64,000 nt of DNA from Roseateles aquatilis (GTDB lineage: Bacteria > Pseudomonadota > Gammaproteobacteria > Burkholderiales > Burkholderiaceae_C), in NCBI RefSeq assembly GCF_002205645.1, contig NZ_NIOF01000007.1:248001-312000 (forward strand), read 5' to 3'. The notes under the pieces were generated by a model. The model saw nothing but the letters and a program-made list of their open reading frames with translations. It searched no databases and was not told the origin of the DNA. Shown in pieces: positions 25,947-35,276 of this stretch. The stretch's first letter is position 1, and the number at the start of each line of letters is the position of its first letter. The position numbers and the translations under genes were made by a program.

Positions 25947-26597
25947 ATGCTCGGCATCCACGACCTCGGGTTGTTCATCGCCTCCGGCCTGCTGCTCAAC
26001 ATGACGCCGGGCCCGGATTCGCTGTTGATCATGGCCCGCAGCGCCACGCAAGGTTTCCGGGCCGGCTCGGCCGCCGCGCTGGGCATCGGCGCCGGCACCT
26101 GCGTCCACGTGCTCGCGGCGGCGCTGGGACTGTCGGCGTTGCTGGCGGCCTCGGCGGCGGCGTTCACGGTGGTCAAGCTGCTGGGCGCGGCGTACCTGGT
26201 CTACCTCGGCATCGGCATGCTGTTCAAACGCCGCGCCGCCGTGGCCTCGGACGACGCACCACCGCCGCCCGCGCCGCTGCCCTTGCGGCGCATCTTCGCG
26301 CAGGGCTTCCTGACCAATGTGCTGAACCCGAAGGTGGGGCTGTTCTTCCTCGCGTTCGTGCCGCACTTCATTTCGGCCGACGCGCCCAGCAAGGCCATGG
26401 CGTTCGTGGTCCTGGGCGCGGTGTTCAACGTCAACGGCATGCTCTGGTGCCACTTGCTGGCGTGGTCCAGCGCGGCGGCCGGGGCCCGCGTGCGCGGGCG
26501 CGCATGGACGCAGACGCTCGGGCGATGGCTCAACCGTGGCATCGGCGCGCTGTTCCTGGCCTTCGGCGTGCGGTTGGCGATGGCTGAAATGACGTAA
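25947..26597 (+). CDS. LysE-family amino-acid exporter
   Basis: A 216-residue inner-membrane protein with about six hydrophobic spans. The start GLLLNMTPGPDSLLIMARSA is the LysE/RhtB signature region, and QGFLTNVLNPKVGLFFLAFVP is the second conserved block. Members export amino acids or their derivatives such as homoserine lactone, threonine or lysine; which one is not evident. The ATG at 25947 follows GGGGGAC and is favoured over the long upstream extension, which lacks protein character. An MHS transporter gene follows in the same direction at 79 bp. Confidence 0.88.
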   Translation: MLGIHDLGLFIASGLLLNMTPGPDSLLIMARSATQGFRAGSAAALGIGAGTCVHVLAAALGLSALLAASAAAFTVVKLLGAAYLVYLGIGMLFKRRAAVASDDAPPPPAPLPLRRIFAQGFLTNVLNPKVGLFFLAFVPHFISADAPSKAMAFVVLGAVFNVNGMLWCHLLAWSSAAAGARVRGRAWTQTLGRWLNRGIGALFLAFGVRLAMAEMT

Positions 26598-26676
26598 GCC
26601 GCCGTCGGGTGCGCGTGGCGTTCGGTTTGCCCGAAGCCCGCCTGCGGGTTTTACAGCGCAGGAGTAGGCTTTGCGC

Positions 26677-28014
26677 ATGAACGCCAACACCTCCCCCCTG
26701 CCCGCCGGCGTGCCCTCGGGAACGCCCGGCCACTACACGCCGCACGAGAAGCGCGACCGCATCCTGGCCATCGTCGGCGCCTCGTCCGGCAACCTGGTCG
26801 AGTGGTTCGACTTCTACGTCTACGCCTTCACGGCGATCTATTTCGCCCACGCCTTCTTCCCCAAGGGCGATCCGACGGTCCAGTTGCTGAACACCGCGGG
26901 CGTGTTCGCGGCGGGCTTCCTGATGCGACCGATCGGCGGCTGGCTGTTCGGTCGCATCGCCGACCGGAAGGGCCGCAAGACGGCCATGATGATCTCGGTG
27001 CTCATGATGTGCGGCGGCTCGCTGGCGATCGCCTGCATGCCGACCTACGAGACCATCGGCGTGCTCGCGCCGGCGCTGCTGCTGGCGGCGCGGCTGTTCC
27101 AGGGCCTGTCGGTCGGCGGCGAATACGGCACCAGCGCCACCTACATGAGCGAGGTCGCGTTGCGCGGCCAGCGCGGCTTCTATGCGTCGTTCCAGTACGT
27201 GACGCTGATCGGCGGGCAGTTGCTGGCGGTGCTGGTCGTGGCGGTGCTGGAGCAGACGCTGTCGGACCAGCAGATGCACGACTGGGGCTGGCGCATCCCG
27301 TTCGCGGCCGGCGCGGCCACGGCGGTGATCGCGTTCTACCTGCGCCGCTCGCTGGCCGAGACGGCCCGGAGCGACCAGCTGGACCGCAAGGAATCGGGCT
27401 CGATGCGCGAGCTCTTCAAGCGCCACACCCGGTCCTTCCTGATCGTGCTGGGCTTCACCGCGGGCGGCTCGCTGGCGTTCTACACGTACACCACCTACAT
27501 GCAGAAGTACCTGGTGCTGAGCGTGGGCATGGACAAGAAGGTGGCCAGCACGGTGATGACCGCCGCGCTGTTCGTCTACATGTGCATGCAACCGCTCTTC
27601 GGCGCGCTGTCGGACCGGATCGGGCGCCGCACGTCGATGTTGTGGTTCGGCATCCTGGGGATGCTGGGCACCTGGCCGATCCTGTCGGCGCTCAAGGGCG
27701 TGCAGAGCCCCTATGCGGCCTTCGGCCTGATCATCCTGGCGATGGCCATCGTGTCGCTGTACACGTCGATCGGCGGGCTGATCAAGGCGGAGATGTTCCC
27801 GCCCGAGATCCGCGCGCTCGGCGTCGGCCTGTCCTACGCGATCGGCAACGCGATCTTCGGCGGCTCGGCCGAGTACGTCGCGCTGAGCCTCAAGAGCGCC
27901 GGCATGGAGAGCGCGTTCTACGTCTACGTGTCGGTGATGTGCGGCTTCGCCTTCCTCGTCTGCTTCCTGATGCCGGACCTGCGCAAGCACGGGCATCTGA
28001 ACGAGGTGCATTGA
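26677..28014 (+). CDS. MFS transporter, metabolite:H+ symporter (KgtP/ShiA-like)
   Basis: A 445-residue, 12-span major facilitator transporter of the MHS group, which imports dicarboxylates, alpha-ketoglutarate, shikimate or betaine with protons. Signature segments are [20 protein letters not shown] in helix 1, [17 protein letters not shown] (MFS motif A) and [20 protein letters not shown]. These match alpha-ketoglutarate permease-like proteins best. AGGAG at 26660-26664 is 6 nt from a TTG (26671) and 12 nt from the ATG (26677), so translation may begin at either; I give the ATG. Confidence 0.88.
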   Translation: MNANTSPLPAGVPSGTPGHYTPHEKRDRILAIVGASSGNLVEWFDFYVYAFTAIYFAHAFFPKGDPTVQLLNTAGVFAAGFLMRPIGGWLFGRIADRKGRKTAMMISVLMMCGGSLAIACMPTYETIGVLAPALLLAARLFQGLSVGGEYGTSATYMSEVALRGQRGFYASFQYVTLIGGQLLAVLVVAVLEQTLSDQQMHDWGWRIPFAAGAATAVIAFYLRRSLAETARSDQLDRKESGSMRELFKRHTRSFLIVLGFTAGGSLAFYTYTTYMQKYLVLSVGMDKKVASTVMTAALFVYMCMQPLFGALSDRIGRRTSMLWFGILGMLGTWPILSALKGVQSPYAAFGLIILAMAIVSLYTSIGGLIKAEMFPPEIRALGVGLSYAIGNAIFGGSAEYVALSLKSAGMESAFYVYVSVMCGFAFLVCFLMPDLRKHGHLNEVH

Positions 28015-28026
28015 TCGAGCGGGCGC

Positions 28027-29661
28027 TCAGTCGCTGGCCGTCATTCCCAGGTGATGGCTCAGGTACAGCCGCCCGCGGAACCACTCCTCCCAGCCGCTGG
28101 CCTTGAGCCGGTCCAGCACCGGCCCCTTGACCTCGCTGAGGTCGAGGCGACGGCCCTGGCGTTCCAGCGTTTCATGCAACTCCTTGAGCGCGCTCAGACC
28201 GCTGAAGTCGATGCTGTTGACCGGGGACATCTGCAGCAGCACGCGCCGCGTCGAGGGATGGGTGTCGAGCAGGCCCTGGACCACGTCGGCCAGGCTGCGG
28301 CCGTTGAGGAACAGCAGGCTCTCGTCGATGCGCAGGCCCAGCACCAGCGGGTCGAGCAGGACCTGGTGGCGCTCGAAGTTGCGGTAATGCTCGGTGCCGG
28401 GGATGCGCCCGATCAGCGCCACGTGCGGCCGCGCGCTGCGCTTGAGCAGCAGCGCGATCGCCCCCAGCACGCCCAGCCCGAGCGCCGCGGTGATGCCGAC
28501 GAAGATCACCAGCAGCGTCACCGCCCACATCAGGGCAGCCTCGGCCGGGTCGTAGCGCCAGGCGTCGCGATACGGCCCGAACTTCAGGCCCGACAGCACC
28601 GCCACCATGATGCTGGCCGCCAGCACCGGCTTGGGACACCACGCCAGCAGCGGCGACAGCGTCAGCAGCGCGATGCCCATCAGGCCGGCGACGAACACGC
28701 CGGTCATGCGGGTACGGCTGCCGGCGTCGCTCATCAGGACGCTGCGCGAGAAGCTGGCCGCCGCGGGCATCCCGCCCGACAGCGCGGCAGCGATGTTGGC
28801 GCCGGCCAGGCCCATCAGCTCACGCCGTGAATCGACGCGCTGGCCGACCCGTCGCGCCAGCGATTCCGCCACCGCGAGGCTGGACACGTAACCGAGCAGC
28901 CCGATCAGCGCGGCGCCCGGCAGCATCGCCGTCCACAGCTCGGGGTCGAGCCGCGGCAGCGTGAAGGCCAGCGCCAGCGGCGGCAGCTCGCCGACGCGCG
29001 ACAGCCCCAGCGGGTTCCAGGCCCAGGCGATGCCGATCGCGGCCAGCAGCACGCCCAGCGGCGCGAGCCGCGAGACCAGCCCCTTGGGCAGACGCCGCAC
29101 CGCGATCAGCGCCAGCAGCGCGGTGACGCCGAACAGCGCGCCGATGCCGTGCCAGTCGAAGCCGTGCGCCTGCAGGGACCGTCCCAGATCCGGCAGCGTG
29201 CCGCCCGTCGCCAGCGAGCCGATCAGCACCGGGATCTGGCTCGCCGCGATCGCAATGGTGGCACCGGTCTCGAAGCCGTGCAGCACCGGCACCGACAGCA
29301 GCGCCGCCAGCGCATGCAGCCGCAGCAGCGCGGCGGCGCCGAGCAGCACGCCGACTTCGGCGGCCAGCACCAGCGCGGCCTCGCTCGGGCTCACGCCGGC
29401 CGGCGCGAGCTGCAGCGTCTGCATGATCATGAGCGCCAGCACCGCGACCGGGCCGATGTTCAGGTAGGGGCTGGAGCCCAGCGCCGCATAGACCAGCGGG
29501 GGCAGCAGGCTCGCGTACAGGCCCACCTGGGGCGGCAGGCCGGCGAGCATCGCGTAGGCCAGGCTCTGGGGAATCAGCAGCACGCTGACCACCACCGCGG
29601 CGATCAGGTCGTCGCGCAGTGCATCGCGCAGGTAGGGCCGGAGGGCGGCGAGAGAGGGCAT
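28027..29661 (-). CDS. SulP-family anion transporter with STAS domain
   Basis: A 544-residue SulP/SLC26 transporter for sulfate, bicarbonate or related anions. The membrane domain (about 15-410) begins with VVVSVLLIPQSLAYAMLAGLPPQVGLYASL, the sulfate-transporter signature, and has 10-14 spans. The cytoplasmic STAS domain (about 425-540) includes NSIDFSGLSALKELHETLE. The ATG at 29661 begins the protein; the frame remains open far upstream but with non-protein composition. It converges with the MHS gene, only 12 bp apart, and no dedicated terminator is visible there. Confidence 0.91.
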   Translation of the reverse strand: MPSLAALRPYLRDALRDDLIAAVVVSVLLIPQSLAYAMLAGLPPQVGLYASLLPPLVYAALGSSPYLNIGPVAVLALMIMQTLQLAPAGVSPSEAALVLAAEVGVLLGAAALLRLHALAALLSVPVLHGFETGATIAIAASQIPVLIGSLATGGTLPDLGRSLQAHGFDWHGIGALFGVTALLALIAVRRLPKGLVSRLAPLGVLLAAIGIAWAWNPLGLSRVGELPPLALAFTLPRLDPELWTAMLPGAALIGLLGYVSSLAVAESLARRVGQRVDSRRELMGLAGANIAAALSGGMPAAASFSRSVLMSDAGSRTRMTGVFVAGLMGIALLTLSPLLAWCPKPVLAASIMVAVLSGLKFGPYRDAWRYDPAEAALMWAVTLLVIFVGITAALGLGVLGAIALLLKRSARPHVALIGRIPGTEHYRNFERHQVLLDPLVLGLRIDESLLFLNGRSLADVVQGLLDTHPSTRRVLLQMSPVNSIDFSGLSALKELHETLERQGRRLDLSEVKGPVLDRLKASGWEEWFRGRLYLSHHLGMTASD

Positions 29662-29828
29662 GGAGGGCGGTCGCCACGAGAGGGGCGCGGCGCGCGGCAG
29701 TATAGGTGCCGTCCCCCGCGCGTCCCCCCTGCGCCGGGCGCCCACGACCCGCGCCGGGCGATGCGCGGCCTCGGCCGGCCTGCGCGGTGGGCGGTCGGGC
29801 CGGGGCGCGCCTGGCGCGTCCGTCGCCT

Positions 29829-30602
29829 TCAGGTGGGCGGCGGCCCCGGGTGCTCGAGCGACGGCCCGCGTGGCGCCGCCGTCAGGTCCAGCGTCAGCCG
29901 CAAGGTCAGTTCCTCGCCGCACGGCAGCGGCATGAGCACCGGCACGTCCGGGGTCATGAGGTCCAGGTGCAGCCAGGATCGCGTCGCGTGGCGCTGGAAG
30001 TGCAGCGTCGTCAGCGGCGGCTCGGCGCGCAGCAGCACGAAGCGGCCGTCCTGGCCGCCGAGCGTCGCGATGCCGTCCCACGCATCGCGCCCTTCGGCGT
30101 GGCCGCGCGTCGGATCGTCGATCGCTTCCGTCGTCCCGTCCAGACGGACCTGATGCGCGAAGTCCTCCGGAAAATGCAGCCGCCAACCCAGTCGCGCGGG
30201 CATCGGCAGTCGGCTCAGGTTGCGGATGGACAGTTCCCATTCGAGCCGGTTGTGCACCAGCCGCAAGGATTGGCTCGCCTGATACCCCCACGACCCGGGC
30301 GTGGGCCCGCGGTGGTGGTGCACCAGCATGACCGCATCCGCGTCCTGCCGGGTCAACTGCCAGGCGTCGTCGAGCGAGGCCGGCTCGGGCACCGTCGATA
30401 TCGCGTCCATCGCCACGTCGCCGGGCCTCGCCAATCGCGGCGCCGCGCCACCGACCATCAGGCCACGCTCCATCTGCATCGGCCGCAACCAAGGCTCGCG
30501 GCGGCTTCGAACCACCTCGCCCAACCATCTCAATCGCCCCCCGCGAACCGGCGAGACGATGGCCCGCCAACTGCCCGACTTGAGTTCCACGTCTCGCTCC
30601 AC
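29829..30602 (-). CDS. Aldose 1-epimerase-like (galactose mutarotase fold) protein
   Basis: A 257-residue protein reading as a compact mutarotase-type beta-sandwich: SPVRGGRLRWLGEV near 18-31, SWGYQASQSLRLVHNRLEWE and LSIRNLSRLPMPARLGWRLHFPE near 135-158 are typical of the family. The usual catalytic His-Glu pair cannot be placed with confidence. These enzymes interconvert sugar anomers. Translation starts at a GTG (30602) preceded by GGGGGT; no ATG lies nearby in frame. It is 167 bp upstream of the SulP gene on the same strand, with no clear functional link. Confidence 0.68.
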   Translation of the reverse strand: MERDVELKSGSWRAIVSPVRGGRLRWLGEVVRSRREPWLRPMQMERGLMVGGAAPRLARPGDVAMDAISTVPEPASLDDAWQLTRQDADAVMLVHHHRGPTPGSWGYQASQSLRLVHNRLEWELSIRNLSRLPMPARLGWRLHFPEDFAHQVRLDGTTEAIDDPTRGHAEGRDAWDGIATLGGQDGRFVLLRAEPPLTTLHFQRHATRSWLHLDLMTPDVPVLMPLPCGEELTLRLTLDLTAAPRGPSLEHPGPPPT

Positions 30603-30768
30603 AGGTACCCCCGATGATGGAAAGCGCGGAGTATTCGCGAGTTAATTAACTACCAAGTCCACCCATGGAGAGGCCCGTGCCGCCCAGGCTGATGCATGCG
30701 GGTCAGCACCCTGCAAGGCGTGGTCAAAGGTGTCATGACGACACCCGGGGTGCGTCGGCCGGCGCGGA

Positions 30769-31905
30769 TCAGGCCCCGGCGATCAGCGAGGCGATGCGTT
30801 CGTCCGACAGGCGGATCGGCGAGGCGTGCGCCGGCAGCAAGGCCACGACGGCGTGGTCGTCGCGGCTGCTGTCGCGCAGCACCGGCGTGTGGCGCGGCTC
30901 GCCGTTGGCGTTGGTCAAGGCGGACACCATCGGCCGGTGGGCCTTGTCGCCGTTGCGCACGACCAGGCCGACCTCGCCGCTGGCCAGCCGCACCAGGCTG
31001 CCGGGCGGGAAGATGCCGAAGGACTTGATCAGCGCCGACGCCAGCGGACTCTGGGCCGCCATCTGGTGCAGCTCGCGCCCGGCCTGCGCGGCGCTCATCG
31101 CCGGGCGGTTGGCGCGGCTGCTCAGGCGCGCGGTGTAGATGTCGGCATAGCGCAGCATCTCGGCGAGCTCGCCGATGTCGGTGATGCCGTGCGGGTAGCC
31201 GGAGCCGTCCGGGACCTCGTGGTGCTGCAGCACGGCTTCAAGCCAGTCGCGGTCCTCGATGCCGGCGGCGCTGAGCATCTCGACGCTGCGGATCGGGTGA
31301 TCGTTGATGGCCTCGCGCTGCATCGAGGTCAGCGGCGACACCTGGCTGGACAGGCGTGCCTGCAGGTCCAGCATGCCCAGGTTCATCGTCAACCCCGCCT
31401 GGAACGCGCGGCGCTGGTCGTCCGGGCCCCAGCCCAGGTACCGCGCCGCGGCGTGGCAGGCGGTGGCCGCATGCAAGGAATGATTAACGCCGTAATGGCC
31501 GCTAGCCGTTTCAGGCTGTCTGACCACCTGTGCAAGAGCCATCTCCGGCGAGCTGTCGATCAGCGACAGCAGCATCGTCGTGGCACCGGTCAACGCCCCG
31601 GCGAGCCGGTCCGGCGTGGCGGAGAGCGCATTGCGGACGTCCTGCAGGCCGCGGTCCCATTCCGCCGGCAACTGGTCGCGGCGCGGCGACGACGATCCGG
31701 TCCGCGCGCCGGGACGCATGGCCTCGGCCAGCTCGTGGACCTCCACCAGCGCGCCGCGTCGCATCAGCGCGTCGAGCTGGGCCTCGTCCGCGATCACCTG
31801 CCCGCGCGCGAGCAGCAGCGTCCGGTCGGCATCGCGCACGCTGAAGCTCAGCGGCTGACCGAGGACGATGCGGTTCTTGACCGATGACAGAGAGCAGACA
31901 CGCAT
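30769..31905 (-). CDS. HD-GYP-type domain protein with degenerate HD motif
   Basis: A 378-residue cytoplasmic protein. An N-terminal PilZ-like or DUF3391-like region (1-110) precedes an HD-GYP-type domain. HSLHAATACHAA near 142, NDHPIRSVEML near 201 and HHEVPDGSGYPHG at 228-240 match the family, which degrades cyclic di-GMP. The paired His-Asp that should follow helix 2 is replaced by TMNLGMLDL at 173-181, so metal binding and hydrolysis are doubtful and a sensor role is likely. The start is the ATG at 31905. It is monocistronic in the order seen here. Confidence 0.82.
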   Translation of the reverse strand: MRVCSLSSVKNRIVLGQPLSFSVRDADRTLLLARGQVIADEAQLDALMRRGALVEVHELAEAMRPGARTGSSSPRRDQLPAEWDRGLQDVRNALSATPDRLAGALTGATTMLLSLIDSSPEMALAQVVRQPETASGHYGVNHSLHAATACHAAARYLGWGPDDQRRAFQAGLTMNLGMLDLQARLSSQVSPLTSMQREAINDHPIRSVEMLSAAGIEDRDWLEAVLQHHEVPDGSGYPHGITDIGELAEMLRYADIYTARLSSRANRPAMSAAQAGRELHQMAAQSPLASALIKSFGIFPPGSLVRLASGEVGLVVRNGDKAHRPMVSALTNANGEPRHTPVLRDSSRDDHAVVALLPAHASPIRLSDERIASLIAGA

Positions 31906-32052
31906 GTGCGGGCGCGGTGGAATGAAGGGCCGCGCTCTTTTGTGGAAAGTTGTAACGCGGGCGGCCCGGACTCTACATCGGCTCGAAAGAACCAGGGCTG
32001 AATCCGGAGCACCCCCGCCACCGTCTTTAAGGGACGGAAAGTGCGAACTGCG

Positions 32053-32553
32053 TCACGCGCCACGCGAGGCGGCGCTCCCGGCGCTCGCCGGGGCAGCGGC
32101 GCCAGGCGCCTCGGGGGCGCCGTGATCGCCCGGATGGCAGGCGCAGGCCTCGCCGTGCGCGGCGGACACCAGCTCCTCCAGGATGCCGCAGGCGTGGTGG
32201 TCATGGTCCGCGTCGCAGCGCTTCTGCAGCGCCACCAGTTGCGCCTCCAGCGCCTGCATGCTCTTGAGCCGGGCCCGGACCTTGCCGAGTTGCGACGCCA
32301 CCAGCCCGTCCACCCTCGCCAGGGCGGCCGGGTCGCGGCTCTCGACGCTGTCCAGCAACAGGGCCACGTCCGCCAGCGACATGTCCAGCGCCCGGCAGTG
32401 CCGGATGAACGCCAGCCTCTCCAGGTGAGCGTGGGCATAGTCCCGATAGCCGTTGTCGCTGCGCGCGGGGGGCGGCAGCAGACCGCTCTTCTCATAGAAG
32501 CGGATGGTCTCGATGTCCACCCCCGTGGATTTGCTCAGTTCGCCGATTCGCAT
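32053..32553 (-). CDS. cadR: MerR-family Cd(II)/Pb(II)-responsive regulator
   Basis: A 166-residue MerR-type regulator. The DNA-binding part MRIGELSKSTGVDIETIRFY is followed by a long dimerisation helix and metal-binding cysteines in RCDADHDHHACGILEELV and ACACHPGDHG, the CadR/PbrR pattern. Metal binding would convert it from a repressor to an activator that untwists the overlong spacer of the divergent cadA promoter. The C-terminal tail is His/Ala/Gly-rich. It starts at the ATG at 32553, 57 bp from the start of cadA, which is the expected arrangement. Confidence 0.93.
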   Translation of the reverse strand: MRIGELSKSTGVDIETIRFYEKSGLLPPPARSDNGYRDYAHAHLERLAFIRHCRALDMSLADVALLLDSVESRDPAALARVDGLVASQLGKVRARLKSMQALEAQLVALQKRCDADHDHHACGILEELVSAAHGEACACHPGDHGAPEAPGAAAPASAGSAASRGA

Positions 32554-32571
32554 GGGCTTCAGAATAGCCGC

Positions 32572-32602
32572 TTGACCTTGGAGTGGCTACAGACTATCCA
32601 AT
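32572..32602 (+). promoter_or_regulatory. MerR-type promoter/operator of cadA
   Basis: TTGACC (32572-32577) acts as -35 and TCCAAT (32597-32602) as -10 with a 19-bp spacer, the overlong spacing used by MerR regulators. An imperfect dyad, ACCTTGGAG-TGG-CTACAGACT (32575-32595), fills the spacer and closely resembles CadR operators (AGTGGCTACAG core). Confidence 0.75.
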
Positions 32603-32610
32603 CTACCCTC

Positions 32611-35058
32611 ATGGCACATCAGGAACACGATCACCGCCCCCCCTCGCCCGCGTCCACGGGCGCCGCCTCGGCACTGCCGGAAGCCGGCGCGTGCGGCGGC
32701 TGCTGCGGCGCCGAGGCCGCCCCGGCGCCTCGGCCCGCGTCGAAGCCCGCCGCCCGTGAGGCCCATGCACACCACGGTCATGACCACCAGCCGGGCCACG
32801 CGCACGACAACGGCGCTCACGACCATGCGCATGCGCATGACCACGCCCCTGGCGCGTCCTGCGCCGCGCCCGCCGCGAAAGTCCCGGCGCCGGACGCCAA
32901 GGACCTGGCCGGCACCACGCGCCAGCGCTACTTCATCGCCGGCATGGATTGCCCGACGGAAGAGACGCTGCTGCGCCGTCAGCTGCAGAGCCAGCGCGGA
33001 GTGGTCGCGCTGGAGTTCGACCTGATCAACCGCCTGCTCGACGTCCACCACCGCCTGCCCGACGACCGCGCGCTGCGGGCCGCCATCGCCGCGGCCGGCA
33101 TGCAGGCCGAGCCGGTCGAGGCCCAGGCCCCGCCGCCCGCGCCGCCGCCGGCCGTTTCCACCGGCCTGCGCTGGCGCATGGCGCTGGCGGGCGTGGCCGC
33201 CGTCGCGGCGGAGACGCTGGCCTTCTCCGGCTTCGACGAAGCCGGCCCGCTGGTGATCGCGCTCGCCGTCGCGACGATGCTGCTCGGCGGCCTGACGACG
33301 TTGCGCAAGGGCTGGATCGCGCTGCGCAGCGTCACGCTCAACATCCACCTCTTGATGAGCCTGGCGGTGATCGGCGCCGTCGTGCTCGGCCAATGGCCGG
33401 AGGCGGCGATGGTGGTGTGGCTGTTCGGCCTGTCCGAGATGATGGAAAGCCTCAGCCTGGCCCGCGCTCGCGACGCGATCCGCGCGCTGACGCAACTGGC
33501 ACCGGAGACCGCCTCGGTGCAGGGCGCCGACGGCCGGTGGACGACGTCGCCGGCCGCGCAGGTCGCGATCGGCGCCCGCGTCCGCGTACCGCCGGGCGAG
33601 CGCGTGCCGCTGGACGGCCGCGTGCTGAGCGGCCGGTCCAGCCTGAACGAGGCCGCGCTGACCGGCGAAGCGATGCCCGTCGACAAGGCCCCCGGTGACG
33701 CGCTGCTGGCCGGCAGCATCAACGGCGACGGGCTGCTGGAGATGCAGGTCACCGCCGCCAAGGGCGACACGCTGCTGGACCGCATGGCCTCGGCGGTGCA
33801 GCAGGCGCAGTCCCAGCGCGCGCCGACGCAGGCCTTCATCGACCGCTTCGCCCGCATCTACACGCCGGCGGTGGTGCTGGCCGCCGTCGCGCTGGCGGTG
33901 CTGCCGCCGCTGCTGGGTCTCGGGTCCTGGAGCGACTGGATCTACAAGGGCCTCGTGCTGCTGGTGATCGCCTGCCCGTGCGCGCTGGTGATCTCCACGC
34001 CGGTCACGATCGTGAGCGGCCTGGCCGCCGCGGCCAAGCGCGGCATCCTGATCAAGGGCGGTCTGTATCTGGAGCGCGCCCGCAAGCTGCGCACGCTGGC
34101 CTTCGACAAGACCGGCACGCTGACCGAAGGCCGGCCGCAACTGGTGACGGTGCAGCCGCTGTACCCGTCCATCGGCGCCGACCAGGCGCTGCACCTGGCC
34201 GCCCGCATCGACGCCGGCAGCACGCATCCGCTGGCGCAGGCGATCGTCGCCGCGCACGGCCAGCGGCTGGGCTCGGCGCTGGAGCCGGTCGAGCATTTGC
34301 AGAACCTGCCCGGCCTGGGCCTGACGGCGCAGCTCGACGGCATCGACCACGCGCTGGGCAATGAGCGCCTGGCCGAGCAACGCGGCGCCGTCGACGACGA
34401 GGCCCGCCAGGCCGCGCGGGCGCTGCAGGCGCAGGGCCACACCCTGGTGTGGCTGATGCGCGGCTCGCAGACGCTGGCGCTGCTGGCGCTGTCGGACACG
34501 CCGCGGCCCGAGGCCGTCGAGGTGCTGAAGGCGCTGCGCGAGCGCGGTCTGGCGCTGACGATGCTCAGCGGCGATCAGCGCCCCAGCGCCGTCGCGATGG
34601 CGGGCCGGCTGGGCCTGCCGGAAGACGCGGTGAAGGCGCCGCTGCTGCCGCAGGACAAGCTCGACGCGATCGCGGCGTTGTCCGAGGCACAAGGCCCGGT
34701 CGCGATGATCGGCGACGGCGTCAACGACGCGCCGGCCCTGGCCCGCGCCGACATCGCCATCGCGATGGGCGCGGCCGGCAGCGCCACCGCGCTGGAGACC
34801 GCCGACATCGCGCTGATGCAGGACGACCTGCGCAAGCTGCCGGAACTGATCGGCCTGTCGGAGCGCGTGGCGACGGTGCTTCAGCAGAACATCGTGTTGG
34901 CGCTGGGCCTGAAGGCGATCGTGGCGGCGCTGACGCTGGCGGGCATCGGGTCCTTGTGGCTGGCGGTGCTGGCCGACGCCGGCGCCAGCCTGCTGGTGGT
35001 GCTGAACGGCCTGCGGCTGCTCCGGGACCCGCGTCCGGATAGCGCGAACGGGCGCTGA
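32611..35058 (+). CDS. cadA: Cd2+/Zn2+/Pb2+-exporting P1B-type ATPase
   Basis: An 815-residue heavy-metal ATPase. A His-rich N-terminus (residues 50-90, many HxH and HDH units) precedes a metal-binding-like domain with GMDCPTEETL near 111, the variant of zinc/cadmium pumps. The transport domain carries the CPC metal site (CPCALVIS, near 455), the phosphorylation motif DKTGTLTEG (Asp near 499), the HP dipeptide in THPLAQAI, and GDGVNDAPALA near 701. Eight membrane spans are expected. ATP-driven export of cadmium, zinc or lead is the family role, and divergent cadR supports it. The ATG at 32611 follows the promoter immediately. Confidence 0.95.
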   Translation: MAHQEHDHRPPSPASTGAASALPEAGACGGCCGAEAAPAPRPASKPAAREAHAHHGHDHQPGHAHDNGAHDHAHAHDHAPGASCAAPAAKVPAPDAKDLAGTTRQRYFIAGMDCPTEETLLRRQLQSQRGVVALEFDLINRLLDVHHRLPDDRALRAAIAAAGMQAEPVEAQAPPPAPPPAVSTGLRWRMALAGVAAVAAETLAFSGFDEAGPLVIALAVATMLLGGLTTLRKGWIALRSVTLNIHLLMSLAVIGAVVLGQWPEAAMVVWLFGLSEMMESLSLARARDAIRALTQLAPETASVQGADGRWTTSPAAQVAIGARVRVPPGERVPLDGRVLSGRSSLNEAALTGEAMPVDKAPGDALLAGSINGDGLLEMQVTAAKGDTLLDRMASAVQQAQSQRAPTQAFIDRFARIYTPAVVLAAVALAVLPPLLGLGSWSDWIYKGLVLLVIACPCALVISTPVTIVSGLAAAAKRGILIKGGLYLERARKLRTLAFDKTGTLTEGRPQLVTVQPLYPSIGADQALHLAARIDAGSTHPLAQAIVAAHGQRLGSALEPVEHLQNLPGLGLTAQLDGIDHALGNERLAEQRGAVDDEARQAARALQAQGHTLVWLMRGSQTLALLALSDTPRPEAVEVLKALRERGLALTMLSGDQRPSAVAMAGRLGLPEDAVKAPLLPQDKLDAIAALSEAQGPVAMIGDGVNDAPALARADIAIAMGAAGSATALETADIALMQDDLRKLPELIGLSERVATVLQQNIVLALGLKAIVAALTLAGIGSLWLAVLADAGASLLVVLNGLRLLRDPRPDSANGR

Positions 35059-35085
35059 GGACGCCTTGTCATGACGTCCGTCACC

Positions 35086-35099
35086 TAGGGGCACCCCTA
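35086..35099. other. Short perfect palindrome after cadA
   Basis: TAGGGG-CA-CCCCTA stands 28 bp past the cadA stop. A 6-bp stem followed by ATAAGG could be a weak termination signal or an operator for the next gene. Confidence 0.3.
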
Positions 35100-35148
35100 A
35101 TAAGGCGGGGCGAGTTCGCGCCGACCTTTGGCTGACAATAGCGCGCCT

Positions 35149-35198
35149 GCCGCTGGCGGGCCCAAGGGATCGACCGATCCGGGGCCTGGACCAGCGGC
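35149..35198 (+). other. Interlocked hairpin in the leader of the peptide transporter
   Basis: Three nested stems stack in one arm: GCCGCTGG/CCAGCGGC (35149-35156 with 35191-35198), GGCCC/GGGCC (35159-35163 with 35182-35186) and GGATCG/CGATCC (35167-35172 with 35175-35180). A GACAAT hexamer at 35134-35139 could be the -10, putting the hairpin at the 5' end of the mRNA. Confidence 0.5.
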
Positions 35199-35276
35199 AA
35201 GCGCGTTCTGATCCTTGGAACGCGCGATTCCCTCTGACCCGGAAGGCCGGGTCTTCGATCCATCACGGAGCGTCGT

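Noticed and set aside
32587-35094. 835-codon minus-strand frame opposite cadA
   Set aside because: Arg/Gln/His-rich antisense shadow of a clear P-type ATPase.
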